A DNA stretch of 64,000 nucleotides from Euphorbia lathyris (taxonomy: Eukaryota > Streptophyta > Magnoliopsida > Malpighiales > Euphorbiaceae), in contig NC_088911.1 in assembly GCF_963576675.1 (NCBI RefSeq), positions 136,031,929 to 136,095,928 of the forward strand, written 5' to 3'. Positions 33,987-45,541 of this stretch are shown piece after piece; position 1 is the first letter of the stretch, and the number at the start of each line of letters is the position of its first letter. The notes beneath the pieces were generated by a model. It saw nothing but the letters and a program-made list of their open reading frames with translations. It was not told the origin of the DNA and did no database searches. The translations under genes were made by a program, and so were the position numbers.

Positions 33987-36900
33987 TCACTGTAGGGGCA
34001 TAAGTCCCATACTCTTTGCCGTATTATGGACTTTCTCTCTAGCTAATCCTTTCGTCAAAGGATCGGCTAAATTCTCTTCTGAGCGTATGTGATCCACTCT
34101 AACAGCTCCTTTAGCGAGTAGCTCTCTCACAGTGCTGTGCTTACGACGTATCTGTCGTTTCTTATCGTTGTAGTAACGATTCTGAATCTTAGCAATAGCC
34201 GCGGTACTATCGCAGTGGATCAATACAGCTGGAATCGGTTTTTCCCATAGGGGAATCTCAGCTAACAGACTTCTCAACCAACCTGCTTCTTCACTAGCCA
34301 CAGCTAGTGCAATCAGTTTTGATTCCATGGTTGATTGAGCTAGGATAGTATGTTTCTTAGACTTCCATAAAACAGCACCACCAATTATATTAAAAATATA
34401 GCCACTAGTAGCCTTGGAATCATCTGACAAGGTATTCCAGTCAGCATCACTATATCCTTCAAGGACTGCTGGAAACCTTTGATAATGTAATCCAAGTTTC
34501 ATGGTTCTTTTAAGGTATCTCATGACCCTTTCTATAGCATTCCAATGCTCCACACTAGGTCTACTAGTAAATCTGCATAGCAATCCTACGACATACGCGA
34601 TGTCGGGTCTAGTACAATCAGTGGCATAACGAAGACTGCCAATTATGCTAGCATACTCTGATTGTCTTACACTGTCTCCAGTGTTCTTAAAAAGTTTTAT
34701 ACTAGGGTCGTAAGGTGTACATGCAGGTTTACAATCAAAGTGGTTATATTTCTTTAGAATCTTCTCAACGTAGTGAGATTGATCTAAAGAAATTCCAGTT
34801 TCAGACCTAGTTATCTTTATGCCAAGAATGACGTTCGCTTCTCCTAGATCTTTCATGTCAAAGTTTTCACACAGCATAGACTTAACATCATTCACAACAT
34901 GAATATTAGATCCAAAAATAAGCAAGTCATCAACATATAGGCATATAATGGTGTAGAGGCCATTTTCATATTTGTAGTAGATACACTTATCACTTTCATT
35001 CACCTTAAAGCCATTTGAAATAATCAAGTTATCAAATTTCGCATGTCATTGCTTAGGTGCTTGTTTTAGCCTATATAAAGACTTATCTAACTTACATACC
35101 TTATGGGCTTGACCAAAGACTACAAAGCCCTCAGGTTGATCCATATAGACCTCTTCTTCTAACTCTCCATTCAAAAACGCAGTTTTAACATCCATTTGGT
35201 GCACCACAAGATTGTGCACAGAAGCAATAGCAATCAAAACACGTATAGACGTAATCCTAGTGACAGGTGAATAAGTGTCAAAGAAATCAACATTTTCTCT
35301 TTGTCTAAAGCCTTTAGCTACAAGGCGAGCCTTAAACTTATCTACTGAACCATCAGGTTTCAGTTTCTTCTTAAGGATCCATTTACAACCTATTGGTTTA
35401 CAACATGGTGGTAAGTCTACTAAGTGCCAAGTTTGGTTTGACTCAAGTGAGTCCATTTCATCATTAATGGCTTCTTGCCATAAATCAGCATCTAATGAAG
35501 TTAAGGCTTCTTGTATAGTAAGTGGATCCTCTTCTACTGTGAAAGCATAAAAGTCAGAACCAAAGTCTTTAGATACTCTAGGTCTCTTACTTCTCCTAGG
35601 TTCAGATTCCTCAATCTCTTTTTGCAGTATAGGTCTAACAGCAGGTAAGCTACTAGATGATGCACCCCCACTATTTCTCAATATAAAAGGAAATCTATCT
35701 TCATAAAAGTCAGCATCATTTGACTCCAAGATGACTTTTGCATTCAAATCATAGAACCTATATGCTTTGATATTCACAGCATATCCGATAAACACACATT
35801 CATAAGCCCTACTAGCAAGTTTGACTCTCTTTGGGTCAGGAATCCTAACATAAGCCAAACAACCCCAAGTTCTAAAGTATGACAGGCTAGGTGTTTTATT
35901 TTTCAAGATCTCATAAGGGGAGATTTTGCTTCTTGATTTAGGGACCCTATTTAGCACATAGCAAACAGTTAAAAGGATTTCTCCCCACCAATGTGAGGCA
36001 GCACCTGAACTAAGCATAATAGCTACTATATATTCGGTAAGTGTCCTATTTTTCCTTTCAGCCTTTCCGTTCATTTCTGGTGAATAAGGTGCTGTGGTTT
36101 CATGTATAATGCCATGTGTTTTATAGAAATCAATAAACAGGCTAGAACCATATTCTGTGCCTCTATCGCTACGAAGTCTCTTGACTTTCCTATTGTATTG
36201 ATTTTCTATTTCAACTATGAACAGCTTAAACATGTCAAACGCTTCACTTTTATTTTTCATTAGATAAACAAAAGTAAAGTCAGAACAGTCATCAATAAAG
36301 GTTATAAAATACCGTTTGTCATTTCTAGTCAACTTTCCATCTAATTCACATATATCTGAATGAATTAAGTCTAGAGGTTCAGAATCCCTAACAACAGATT
36401 TATGAGGTGTTTTTGTGATTTTTGCCTGACTACAATAATCAGATTTAGAAAACTCATTCAAATTCAATTTTGGAATTAACCCTAAGTTACTCATATTTTT
36501 AATGATACGCTTATTAATATGACAAAAACGAGCATGCCAAACATTAAAAGTACACAAAGAGTAAACATAAGCATTCACTTTATTAATCTCAACATTCAAC
36601 TTAAACATGCCTTCAGTAGCATACCCTTTTCCTACAAATACATTGTTCTTAGTCAAAGTAAATAAATCTGCTCCTATAGTCTGAGTAAAACCAGCCTTGT
36701 TGAGAAGATAGCCCGAAACCAAATTTTTTCTCATTTCTGGAGTATGCATCACATCCTTCAAAGTTAAGGTTTTTCCAGATGTGAAGTTCAATTCCACATT
36801 ACCAATTCCAGCAACAATAGTGGTATGAGAATCACCCAATAACACTTTCTTATCTTCGGTCACAACAGTGTATGTTTTGAACATACTTCTATCATAGCAA

Positions 36901-37913
36901 ACATGGCGAGAAGCACCAGTGTCTACCCACCAACCATCTGATCCACCTATGAGGTTGATCTCCGAAATCATAGCAACAAAATTATGTTGCTCTTCAGTCA
37001 GGTTAACACTAGGAGTAGTGTTTGGCCTGTTCCTGCACTTACGTGCCATATGACCTGGTTTCCCACAATTAAAGCATAGGAAAGCAGCATCATTTCTAGG
37101 TGGTTGTTGCTGTGGCCTATTTTGGTTCCTTTGAAGGTTCCAATTCAAATTAACTCGGGTGTTGCGATTTTGGATTGGTTTGCGGTTCTGATTCTTAAAA
37201 TTCTTTTGAGTGGGTTTCAGAACCGCAGTGGACCTTTTAGTGTTATTAGAAACAATAAGCACTTCTTCTTTTAAATCTTGTTTTCGAGTTTCCTCCTCAA
37301 TTCGGAGGCGTGTAATCAGACTTTCCATCGAAAATTCTTTTGTTTTGTGCCTCAAAACATTTTTAAAATCTTTCCACGAAGGAGGCAATTTGTCAATAAT
37401 GACAGCAACTTGAAATTGATCATTTAAAGGCATACCTTCTGAAATAATTTCATGTGCTATCTTCTGTAATTCATGAGATTGACTTTCCACTGACTTGTCA
37501 TCAGTCATCTGGAATTTGAGGTAGCGGCTTACATCGTACTTTTTCGATCCGGCCTCCTCAGTGTCATACTTCCTCTGCAGAGCTTCCCAAATTTCTTTTG
37601 CTGTTTTTTCTTCAGCAGTATAGTAATCATACAGATCGTCTGTCAACCCATTGAGTATATAATTTTTGCACAGAAAATCATTTTCTGTCCATCTTTCAGT
37701 AGCACGAACACCAGCACGAACATCTGGCTCATCACCATCTTCAGGAACAATTGATTTTTCAGAAGTCAGAACAGAAGCTACCTTCTTTGTTGTGAGATAG
37801 AACAACATCTTCTGTCTCCATCTTCGGAAGTTAGCTCCTTCAAACCGGAATGGTTTGTTGATTTCAGCGATGCCATTTGATTGTTCGGTAGCCATCAGCA
37901 GAAATTGAATCAT
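33987..37913 (-). pseudogene. copia gag-pol polyprotein with a single stop codon
   Basis: 955 codons (37913-35046), then, after TGA, 346 more in the same frame (to 33987). Order: gag (UBN2-type), CCHC knuckle CFNCGKPGHMARKC (~37035-37080), protease WWVDTGASRHVC, gag-pre-integrase HARFCHINKR, integrase core with SDICEL, RSDRGTEYGS and NGKAERKNRTL, RT with KARLVAKGF, QMDVKTAFLNGEL and LYVDDLLIF, and RNase H with GYSDADWN, STMESKLIAL and IHCDSTAAIA. The TGA follows QAPKQ, where copia elements have Trp, so it is a TGG-to-TGA change. If read through, the pol would be complete. It encodes its own replication and integration functions only. Confidence 0.92.
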
Positions 37914-37921
37914 CTTAAAAT

Positions 37922-38933
37922 TGTTGTTACTCGAACTCAGAAAAACAGGAACAGTCCGAACAAAAATTAAATGGCAGAGTTGCGGACAATGTCGCTTTCT
38001 TTAAGACGTTCGCGGAACTGCCGGAAATTAGCAAACAGTATAAACTCCGGTCGCCTCCAGGATAAAACAGTCATCTTAAATACGATTTTTGTATTGCACC
38101 GTACGAAAATCGTTCTGTATACACTCTCTGTCTATTTGCTCAGTTTCGAAAAAATACAGAATGAATCAAAGTAATTGTGTGCTAAAAGGCAGTCTCACAT
38201 CACCTATTTATACAGGAAAAAAGAGCTGTTGAGCTCTGATTTCATGGAGAAGGTGAAGTAGAAAAATCAGGAAGGTGGAGGAGACTGAAGACACGTTCAG
38301 AAAAAATGGACGTTATGAACAACGTTCACAAAGACTAAATCAGAGTATAAATAATTAAATAAAAAATTGATTTCCGAAATTAATAAAAGTAAAAAAAAAT
38401 ATTATTAATTTGTTTCAATAAAAAAATATACATTTTACACCACGCCGGCCCGGTCCGGTCGGACGGCGCGCGCGCACGTGTGTGGTGGTCAATCAATGAG
38501 ATAGGTCCTCACCCTTTCACAAAAGTGGGTACCCCTTGGGCACACCCCAAGCATGTGAGGACATTCTTTATAAACATCTCCACTAAGTGCTTTGAAAGCA
38601 ATGTGGGATGTTTTTCATTGGGTTGTTTACATGAAATTCATAAATATAAGAATATTTATTATTTAATCAATATAAATAATTTAATTAACAATATATCAAA
38701 AATATAATTTTTTATATTGCAAATGTCAGATTCTAAAAATGGTTTAGTTGGTGAAATAGCTAAAATAATCGATAACTGTAGCCTTGACATAAATCATAAT
38801 TCTTTTTCACAAACTTGTAAATAATTTTTAAAATTTGAATTTCCATGTAAATTCCCCTTTTTCTTCATTTGAAAAAACTTAAAGACACGTGGGTGGGCTT
38901 ATTTCATGAATTCTAATTGGGCCAAGCCCAACA
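37922..38933 (-). repeat. 5' LTR of the copia element, enlarged by a secondary insertion
   Basis: 1012 bp. It matches the other LTR except for a ~244-bp insertion at 38620-38863. It ends CCCAACA immediately before the host duplication ACATT. Confidence 0.88.
38620..38863. mobile_element. Small MITE-like insertion in the copia 5' LTR
   Basis: The 3' LTR lacks this segment, giving a direct empty site ('tttttcatttgaaaaaac'). Its inner ends are inverted: GTTTACATGAAATTCA against, after reverse complement, ATTTACATGGAAATTCA. TTCATT is repeated on each side (38614-38619 and 38864-38869). It must have inserted after the copia element. The superfamily is unclear. Confidence 0.75.
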
Positions 38934-39345
38934 ACATTCGATGGAGATGAAAAGGGAATTGAAAAAATTGTAGTTGAATTTAAGTTTGAGGCAAACCCGG
39001 ATGGAGGAACCATCATTAAGAAACAGAACTACTTCTATACTGTTGGTGATTATAAGTTTGGTGAAGAAGAAATTAACAAAGTTAAAGAAACTTCTGGGGC
39101 ATTATTCAAAATTCTTGAAGACTACATGTTGGCTAATCCAGATATTTGCCTCAATTAATTAATTGTTGATTTTCTATTTTACTGTTCTAATTTATAAGCC
39201 AAATATGAGGAATCTGGCACAATAAAAGAGTTGATTTTATGTGTATTTGTGCAATTGTTTTTCATTGAATAAATTGAATTATAGGAAGGCTTTTATCCAT
39301 TAAACTATATGTGTTAATCTTGAGATTAATAATATTGACCATTAA

Positions 39346-39720
39346 TGTTTGTTCGATATTAATAATCTTAGTGTGACTGTTAACGTTCTTTTGGTAAATG
39401 TATTTGTGGTAATGCCTTGAATCGGTACAACACACTACGACAGGAAGCAACGGGATCTCGATGTCCGGTCAGCGAATCGGGGTCCAGGGGGCGATGCGCC
39501 CCCTGCCCTGGGCTCCAAGTCGGTTTAGGATAGATTGAGTACTATAAATACTCTCTTATGTAAACCCTAATCTGCAATCATATTTTCCGTCTCCTTAATG
39601 AAAGCATTCTCCTTCTGCCCATAGACTAGCCAACACAAGGTTGGTGAACCACGTAAAATCCGTGTTTCCGATTTTCGTTTATTTATCTTTCACTAATTTC
39701 GCACAACAGTATTAATAAGA
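39346..39720 (+). repeat. Probable solo LTR
   Basis: About 375 bases beginning TGTTTGTTCG and ending near GCACAACA. They have LTR-like organisation: a TATA motif (ACTATAAATACTC near 39540), an 'aatgaaagc' stretch and a terminal 'cgtttatttatc...cacaaca'. ATTAA occurs immediately before (39341-39345) and two bases after the CA end (39721-39725). No internal region is attached. Limits are approximate. Confidence 0.4.
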
Positions 39721-40170
39721 AGTTTGCACTGTTCAACGTTGAGCATGGTGGAGTTGCATATCCTGTGCTAGGAGCAGTCCGATGTGTATGCTCCGATTAT
39801 TAAATCAGTAAGGATAAATTGAGTATTGGAGGTAAAATATGAAGTGAGTGAGAGAGAGAGAGGAAAGACTTATGTGAGGCCCTTATATAGACTTTATGTC
39901 TTGTGGTCAAAGTTCATAATGCCCCTAAGTATCAGGTTTGTCCTAGTCGTCCGGTTGGAGCAGGTAGCTCGATGGGCTCACCTGCCTTAGAGACCTCCCA
40001 TGTGGATCTTTAACCTTTAGACACTAGTCTGAGATCATCCTAGGTGTTAGGTGGGTCCGAGGTACGCGCACGTGGGCTCGAAGCCCAAATGCCTCATCAA
40101 GGAGTCTCCCCGTCCACGGTCACGCATATATCTCTAGTTAATATGCTCCTGTAAGCCCCCGATATATCTA
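39721..40170. other. Spacer, probably decayed gypsy internal sequence
   Basis: No ORF. It includes a (GA)n run at about 39855-39870. The right-hand part grades into the minus-strand gypsy gag remnant. Confidence 0.35.
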
Positions 40171-40690
40171 GCCACCAAATGATCTTCCATCTCATGCACG
40201 TCATTCTGAGCGACCAGTTGATAGAATTAATTCAGTTGTATATTCATCAAGCAAACATCCTCCTTCTTATCTTTAGGGACACCCTTAAATTCCAGAATTT
40301 CTTCAACCATGGCCAACTAATCAAGGTATTCTTCATGTTGTAGAGATTCACGAAACTAGGGAATCTCAATCCTCATACTAGCCTCCCAACGCCTATCATC
40401 TTGCACAATATGTGGTTGAGAACGTCTCTTCGGTTCCTCATAATATGCCTCATCAAAATCGTCTCCGTCCCCATGCTCTCCAGCGAAGGGATTCCTTTGA
40501 TCACCATGATTAGGGTTAGGGTTCCTTCGCTGATGAGTTGGTAACAAATCATCCATCCTTTTTGTCAGTTTCTCCATCATAGTGTACATATATTGACCTA
40601 TCACTTGCTCGATCCTCTGCTCAAGTCGTTACAGATCCTCCTAGCTATAAACATCATCCACATGTTGCTCTCTTCGTCGTGGCATGATGA
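40171..40690 (-). pseudogene. Ty3-gypsy gag remnant
   Basis: On the minus strand the frame reads RLEQRIEQVIGQYM, then EASMRIEIP, EILEFKGVPKDKKED and HLVARYIGGL, the plant gypsy gag pattern, with stops in place of several residues. No protease or RT follows in the expected direction. Confidence 0.6.
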
Positions 40691-40702
40691 GTATATTGAT
40701 TA

Positions 40703-41180
40703 GGCTTCGATACCAACCGACACAATGAATAAAAACAAATTTATCTCTAATAGTTGATTCGACGCATGAATACCTTGATTAGTCACCTTTAAAATTCTCA
40801 AGAACTTTGGTAATGTGAAAAATCTCAAATTCATTGTCAAAATAAGATGCTTCCTTACAATGATAGCATGCCTTTAAATAGGCAAAATAAAACCCTAAAG
40901 AACATTAATCGTAATTAGAAACGGAAAAGGAAATCCTAAAGACACAAGGAAAAATAAGAAAAAGAAAAAGAAAACCCTAAAATCCCAGAAAACACAAAAC
41001 ATGAAAGTTGAAGGCTGAATGTGACTAAAAAGGACCCAGACATCATGGTAAAGCTGAACATTTTCCTTGCATAACCATTTCCATGCAAAATAAGGTCCAA
41101 AATCACAAAAAACCGCAATTCCGCAACTTCTCAAAATTTACCAAATTGCCATCCAATGATACTTTTCCATAAACTTCACG
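40703..41180 (-). repeat. Primer-binding site and 5' LTR remnant of the same gypsy element
   Basis: The minus strand shows TGGTATCGAAGCC at 40703-40715, a tRNA-like primer-binding site just upstream of the gag remnant. The sequence from 40716 (ACCGACACAATG) rightwards is the probable LTR, but no second copy is in the window and its far end is not defined. Confidence 0.5.
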
Positions 41181-41189
41181 GGTAGCTTG

Positions 41190-41398
41190 TCAACCGCATC
41201 AGCTTTGGATCATTGTTTCAGTTTACATTTGGGAGCTTTATGGTCAGCTACAATTCTTAATACCGTTTGGATCATTTGGCCCATGCGCAATTTACCTATG
41301 CGAGTGGATCCTATTCTGTTTCAAGTTTTACGACAATTATGGGTTTTTATTCGTGAGGTTAATTGGTGTAATAATGAAACAAATGTTCAACTTAGATA
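41190..41398 (+). pseudogene. Short LINE remnant
   Basis: The ORF contains LNTVWIIWPMRNLPM, resembling the 'tiWxiWxxRN' linker between zf-RVT and RNase H in plant LINEs (compare LWAIWNQRNQ in the LINE at 30454). It is too short for more. Confidence 0.45.
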
Positions 41399-41564
41399 AT
41401 GAAATCCAAGTTTTTAGCGAACTTTTTATAAAGAGATCTGAATGTTCGGAATAACTTAAGGGCATCAAATTAAGGGCAGTGTACATACTACTGTATAACA
41501 ATTTAATTTTTATTTTTTTTTATTGAAAATGCTTATATATATTTGGTAGATGAAAAAATATTAA

Positions 41565-41930
41565 GGCCCTGTTTGGTAAAGAGTGTTTTGGAATAAAAAG
41601 AGCGGTTTTGACCAACTTTAGCGGTTTTACCACTAAAACCGTTGATTGAAGTGTTTGGTGGAGAGAGGTTTGAGAGAGAGTTTTGGGATGAAAACGCTAA
41701 TTTAGAAAAAACTCATTTTATGAGTTTTTTTAATTAGCGTTTTGCAATATTAAAATTAATGGACTTCTTTAACCCTAATTATTTTATGTATTAAAAAAAG
41801 AAATGCCCTTATTCGTCTTTTTGCACAAACCGCTATTATCAATCAGCTAGTTTTTACCAAACAGGTCTACACAAACAGCTAGTCAAATCAGCTAATGTAA
41901 TCAGCTAACAGCTAATTCCCAAACAGGGCC
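41565..41930. mobile_element. PIF/Harbinger-type (Tourist-like) MITE
   Basis: The ends GGCCCTGTTTGG and CCAAACAGGGCC are perfect inverted repeats, and TAA lies on each side (41562-41564 and 41931-41933), the usual Harbinger target. 366 bp, no coding capacity. A hAT assignment is possible, but the 8-base flanks do not match. Confidence 0.75.
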
Positions 41931-41933
41931 TAA

Positions 41934-42836
41934 GTTAAAAGAAAATAAAACCTCATATAAGCATACATTGAAGTCAATATAAAATTTATAAAGAGATAAA
42001 AACGATTATAAAAAGCAAAAAAAAAAATTATAAAAGGTATAAAAACACAAAAGAACAATAAAACATATACTTTTCGCAAATCAAAATCCGTAGAAATGCA
42101 ACTGCAATCAAATCTTTGTCATTTAAAATCCTCAGAAAATCGAGGTTCGACTTCGGAAAGTACGACAAAATGTCACTAATTGGCTTGTCAAAAGAAATTA
42201 CCAAAGGAATTTTACTGACAAAAACGAAATTTCCATACAATTGATAGATGAAATTTCTAACAAAATAACCTGACCTATTATAAAAGAAGTCACTGCATAT
42301 ATTTAGTTCTTAACACCAATCAAATTCCATTTTATAGTATTGGTTTTGATTGATTGGATGAATTGTTCCGGTGTATAATAGAAAGTCTCCAATGTACATT
42401 AGAAATTACAAATAAAACTTTCTGACAGACAACGTTTTGTTGAAGGTAATTTTCATCATAATGTTTTACCTACGGAATTTCTCGTAACATACTCTTTTTT
42501 TTTTGTAATATTTCGTGTTCCTTTAGAATATTCATAGATACGAGATATCTTCTTGATCAATATGAAATTTAAAAGACAATTCAAAAATAATTATTTGCAA
42601 ATTAATCGAAAAAAGCCTTCATATAATTCATTTATTGAACGAAAAACAATACATAACATAAAATAAACTATTTCTTTGAGAAATTTTATTATGGTCCGGT
42701 TAACTGACATTGAACCATTCAAATGGTCACATATCAACAATCGTGCTGACATGTCATCATCTAAATGGTTTACAATCAGTTTAATCCCGGACCTTTCTAA
42801 ATACAGAACTAAAATTGAAAACAATAATTAATTAAT
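41934..42836. other. AT-rich spacer downstream of PR-10 copy 3
   Basis: No gene was recognised. The part next to 42836 is presumably the 3' UTR of PR-10 copy 3, which is transcribed leftwards. Confidence 0.4.
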
Positions 42837-44657
42837 TCAAGCATCTGGATTAGCCAAAAGATAGCCTTCAATAACTTTGAATAATCCCACATATTGTTCT
42901 TTTCCATTATTAATTTCCTCTTCATCCATTATATGATCACCAATTGTGTAATAATGGCTCATTTTTTTCAAAATGGTTCCATTTCCATCTGGGGATGCTT
43001 CAACTTTAAAATCATTTTTCACTTTTTCAACTTTTCCCTCTAAAACATCTCCTTCTGTCACTGTGTAGGTAAATGTTAGCTTCTCTTCATCTATGGCTTC
43101 TACCAACTCCTTTATATACGTGAATTTAAAACCTGATTAACACGGGTTAAGAATTAGATCGGTTGTTGATTATAATAAATTTGATATATACGGAAGAAAT
43201 TAATTAAACATTCAATCACAAGATCATGAGATATACGTAGTTTGGTTAATTTTAGAAACCTAAAATAAAATAACGGAATCAAATTTCATTTCAATTATGG
43301 AAGAGACCCAATTGGCGGTTTTGAGATACGTTAGGGACCTAATTGATAGTTTTAGAAAGTTAAAAGAGCTAATTTACTAAAAATTAAAGTTATTTAGTAT
43401 TATAACAACATTTTTTATTTTCAAAATTATCATTTTTTTTACTTTTCTTTCTATAAACATTAATTTTCTCTCTTCTAAAAACAATACCTAAATGACCTCA
43501 AATTTAAAAAATTAAAGAATGAAAGTTATTTAAAATATCATTTAACTCTTGAATTTTTTTATTTTGAGGTCGTTATCGGCCAAATTTAGTAAAGTCAGAA
43601 CAAAATGAAAATTTTGCAATCCACAATGTTTGGTTTGTAACAAAATAAAAAAATAAAAAACCCAGAGGTACGATTTGTAAAAACTTCTAACCACAAGGTT
43701 TAATTTGAAATTAACCCTAAAATTAATCCAATTAGTAAATAATTTATTAGTCCCTATATTTTTACTTTAAATATTGTTCTGTCCTCGTATTTTAAAAATA
43801 TATTGTTTAGTTCTTTAACGTTTATTATATTCAACAGTTTAGTTACTCAAATATTTTAAGGCAAAAAGCATAATGAAACCCCTAAACTTTACCTGTTTTA
43901 AGGATCAAGCCTCTGATTAATTATTTTTCCACATTAAGTCATTAACCATTGATTCTGTTATGGATTTGACTCTTATTAACTTTTCTATCAAGTTTGGGGA
44001 AGGAGAACACCGATTTGGCGATGCTAATGCTGGAAATCGCAAAATAAAAGGAGAAGATCGAGTTTGGAAGCACATATTGGAAATTGATTTCTGTACTTTC
44101 TTTTTATTTTTTTACCCTAGTCAATAAACTCTTATTTTTATTTGTGTACCTCAATAGAACGAATCACCCTAACAATGCGTACCCCCCAAACTCGACCGAA
44201 AAGTTAAATAAAAGACCAAATCCATAACAAAATTAATAGTAAAGAGCTCAATGTGGACAACTAATCGACTAGGGTCTTAAAACAGGTAAAGTTCATGAGT
44301 TTAATTATAATTTTTCCCATATTTTAATTATTAAACTATATAGTTCGTCTATAGAAACTAAACTGATGAATTAACAAAAGTGAAAAACTAAATATTATAC
44401 TTTTAAAATACGAGAACTAAACAATATGTTAAGTAAAAATATAATGAAATTATCAAATGAAAGAATTAAAAACCTGGGTGAAAGCTGATTTTCCTAAGAG
44501 TCCCAACTCCACCATCTCCTTGAAGAACCTCAACACTCTTAATAGCATGAGGCACTGCTTTGCTAAGAAGTTCATTGAAATTGAATACAACAGCTTTGAA
44601 AACTCTTGATGGGGGAAGTGCACACTCAACCACTGTTTCAAAACTCACAATTCCCAT
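42837..44657 (-). CDS. PR-10 / Bet v 1-family protein, copy 3 (two exons)
   Basis: Exon 1 is 44657-44474 and exon 2 is 43132-42837, with GT after the exon 1 Gly split and TTAATCAG before exon 2. The product is 159 residues, the normal length. It starts MGIVSFETVVE, carries the intact Gly-rich loop GDGGVGTLRK at about residues 48-57, the SPDGNGTIL strand and a C-terminal helix ending LLANPDA. It is more diverged from copies 1 and 2 than they are from each other (for example FHPGFKFTYIKE where they have FGEGILLKYMEE). A TATA box (TATAAAAA, minus strand, 44746-44739) lies about 80 bases upstream. The ~1.34 kb intron contains a MITE. This looks like the one functional member of the cluster. Ligand or enzyme activity cannot be told from sequence. 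Confidence 0.88.
43860..44318. mobile_element. Foldback MITE with 9-bp target duplication in the PR-10 copy 3 intron
   Basis: The left end GGCAAAAAGCATAAT and the right end, reverse-complementing to GGGAAAAATTATAAT, continue as inverted arms for about 170 bases ('actttacctgttttaag' on both sides). The perfect duplication ATATTTTAA lies at 43851-43859 and 44319-44327. This is the MULE type. The related ends at 49638 suggest one family. Confidence 0.85.
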
Positions 44658-44738
44658 TTTCTTATTTTATCAAAATCAATCTAAAAATCCAATCAATTTT
44701 GCTTAATTGGGATAGAGAAATATGAGAACTAGAGGTCG

Positions 44739-44746
44739 TTTTTATA
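44739..44746 (-). promoter_or_regulatory. TATA box of PR-10 copy 3
   Basis: TATAAAAA on the minus strand, 82 bases before the ATG at 44657, in the position of the TATA boxes of the other copies. Confidence 0.65.
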
Positions 44747-45269
44747 GATAATTGGAGCTCATAGTCAACCATTTCATCAATCTTATTTTATTAAAATTAA
44801 TTCGTTTCCTTCTCTTTATAGTATAATAAGATTCCACTAGACTGTCAAGTTAATTAAATATTGGATATAGATAGACACTAATTAAAGTTGACTTTTAGTT
44901 TTTAGTATTAAGAATCTCAAGTTGTTTCTGCTATCTAGACTGTCAAGAAGCATGATCAATCTTTTATCAATCTAATTTATGCTATACATTCAGATAAGAA
45001 GATGGTCTAATAACTAGTAGTTGTATTAGGAGATTAGGATTGCCTTTTATGAATTAATCCAAAAATCAAAAAGAAAAGAAGGAATAAATAATATAGAAAA
45101 TTTACGTGGTTCGGTGAATTTATGTCTACTTCTATGGGAGAGAAGAAGTTTTGATTATTGAAGTAACCAATAGTAATTTATATAAAACTTTTCACCTTTC
45201 GTTATAACGCTTCCGCTATCACAATTGACATACTCTTATTTCATTGTAAGTTCACAAAGAAATTTTTTC
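44747..45269. other. Upstream region of PR-10 copy 3
   Basis: AT-rich with no gene. 45090-45250 contains phrases found in copia LTRs ('acgtggttcggtgaatttatg'), probably a small retrotransposon remnant. Confidence 0.35.
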
Positions 45270-45475
45270 AGCTATATTGCTTCTTTAATGTGTTTAGACA
45301 GTTCCACTTACTCCGCTTATGTTGTTGACAAAGCAACTTAGGCTGCAGCAAAGCTTTCAACTAATAGCAGTATCACCGAGGGTAAATACGTAATGTGCCA
45401 ATGATCTCCTCTCATCCAAATTTCATGCACAGTCAGAATTGCAATAGCCAACCAAACTACTAGGATATCTTCCAT
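45270..45475 (-). pseudogene. Copia RNase H remnant
   Basis: On the minus strand the frame reads GYCNSDCA, NLDERRSLAHYVFTLGDTAISW, the copia RNase H motif block, with a stop inside. Isolated fragment. Confidence 0.6.
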
Positions 45476-45541
45476 ATTTTCAGGACACGACATCTACCGT
45501 AGAACCAAGTAAACGCTTGAGCCAAATCGGGATGAGTTACA

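Larger units (their letters stand above)
32701..38933 (-). mobile_element. Nearly coding-competent Ty1-copia element inside exon 2 of PR-10 copy 2
   Basis: LTRs at 32701-33475 and 37922-38933 bound one long minus-strand reading frame. The element is flanked by the 5-bp duplication ACATT (32696-32700 and 38934-38938). The polypurine tract (minus strand AGTGGGGGAT) abuts the left LTR. The only coding lesion seen is one TGA stop. No canonical primer-binding site lies next to the 5' LTR: the first gag ATG is only nine bases from the LTR. It has strong insertion evidence and little decay. Confidence 0.93.
25710..39158 (+). pseudogene. PR-10 / Bet v 1-family gene, copy 2, broken by several insertions
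   Basis: Exon 1 (25710-25890) has the usual GDGGVGT loop and ends at GT after FGEG. Exon 2 begins at 32625 after CAG and runs to 32700, where a copia element is inserted. It resumes after the duplicated ACATT and ends with TAA at 39156-39158. Apart from the insertion, the exons contain no stop or frameshift and would encode 158 residues, closely similar to copy 1. The intron holds a 5.4 kb LINE, and the promoter holds a MITE and a LINE fragment. The gene cannot produce the protein. Lack of other damage suggests the exon insertion is recent. Confidence 0.9.

Noticed and set aside
41565..41930. hAT classification of the GGCCCTGTTTGG MITE
   Set aside because: The 8-base flanks agree at only 5 positions, while TAA on both sides is perfect, favouring Harbinger.
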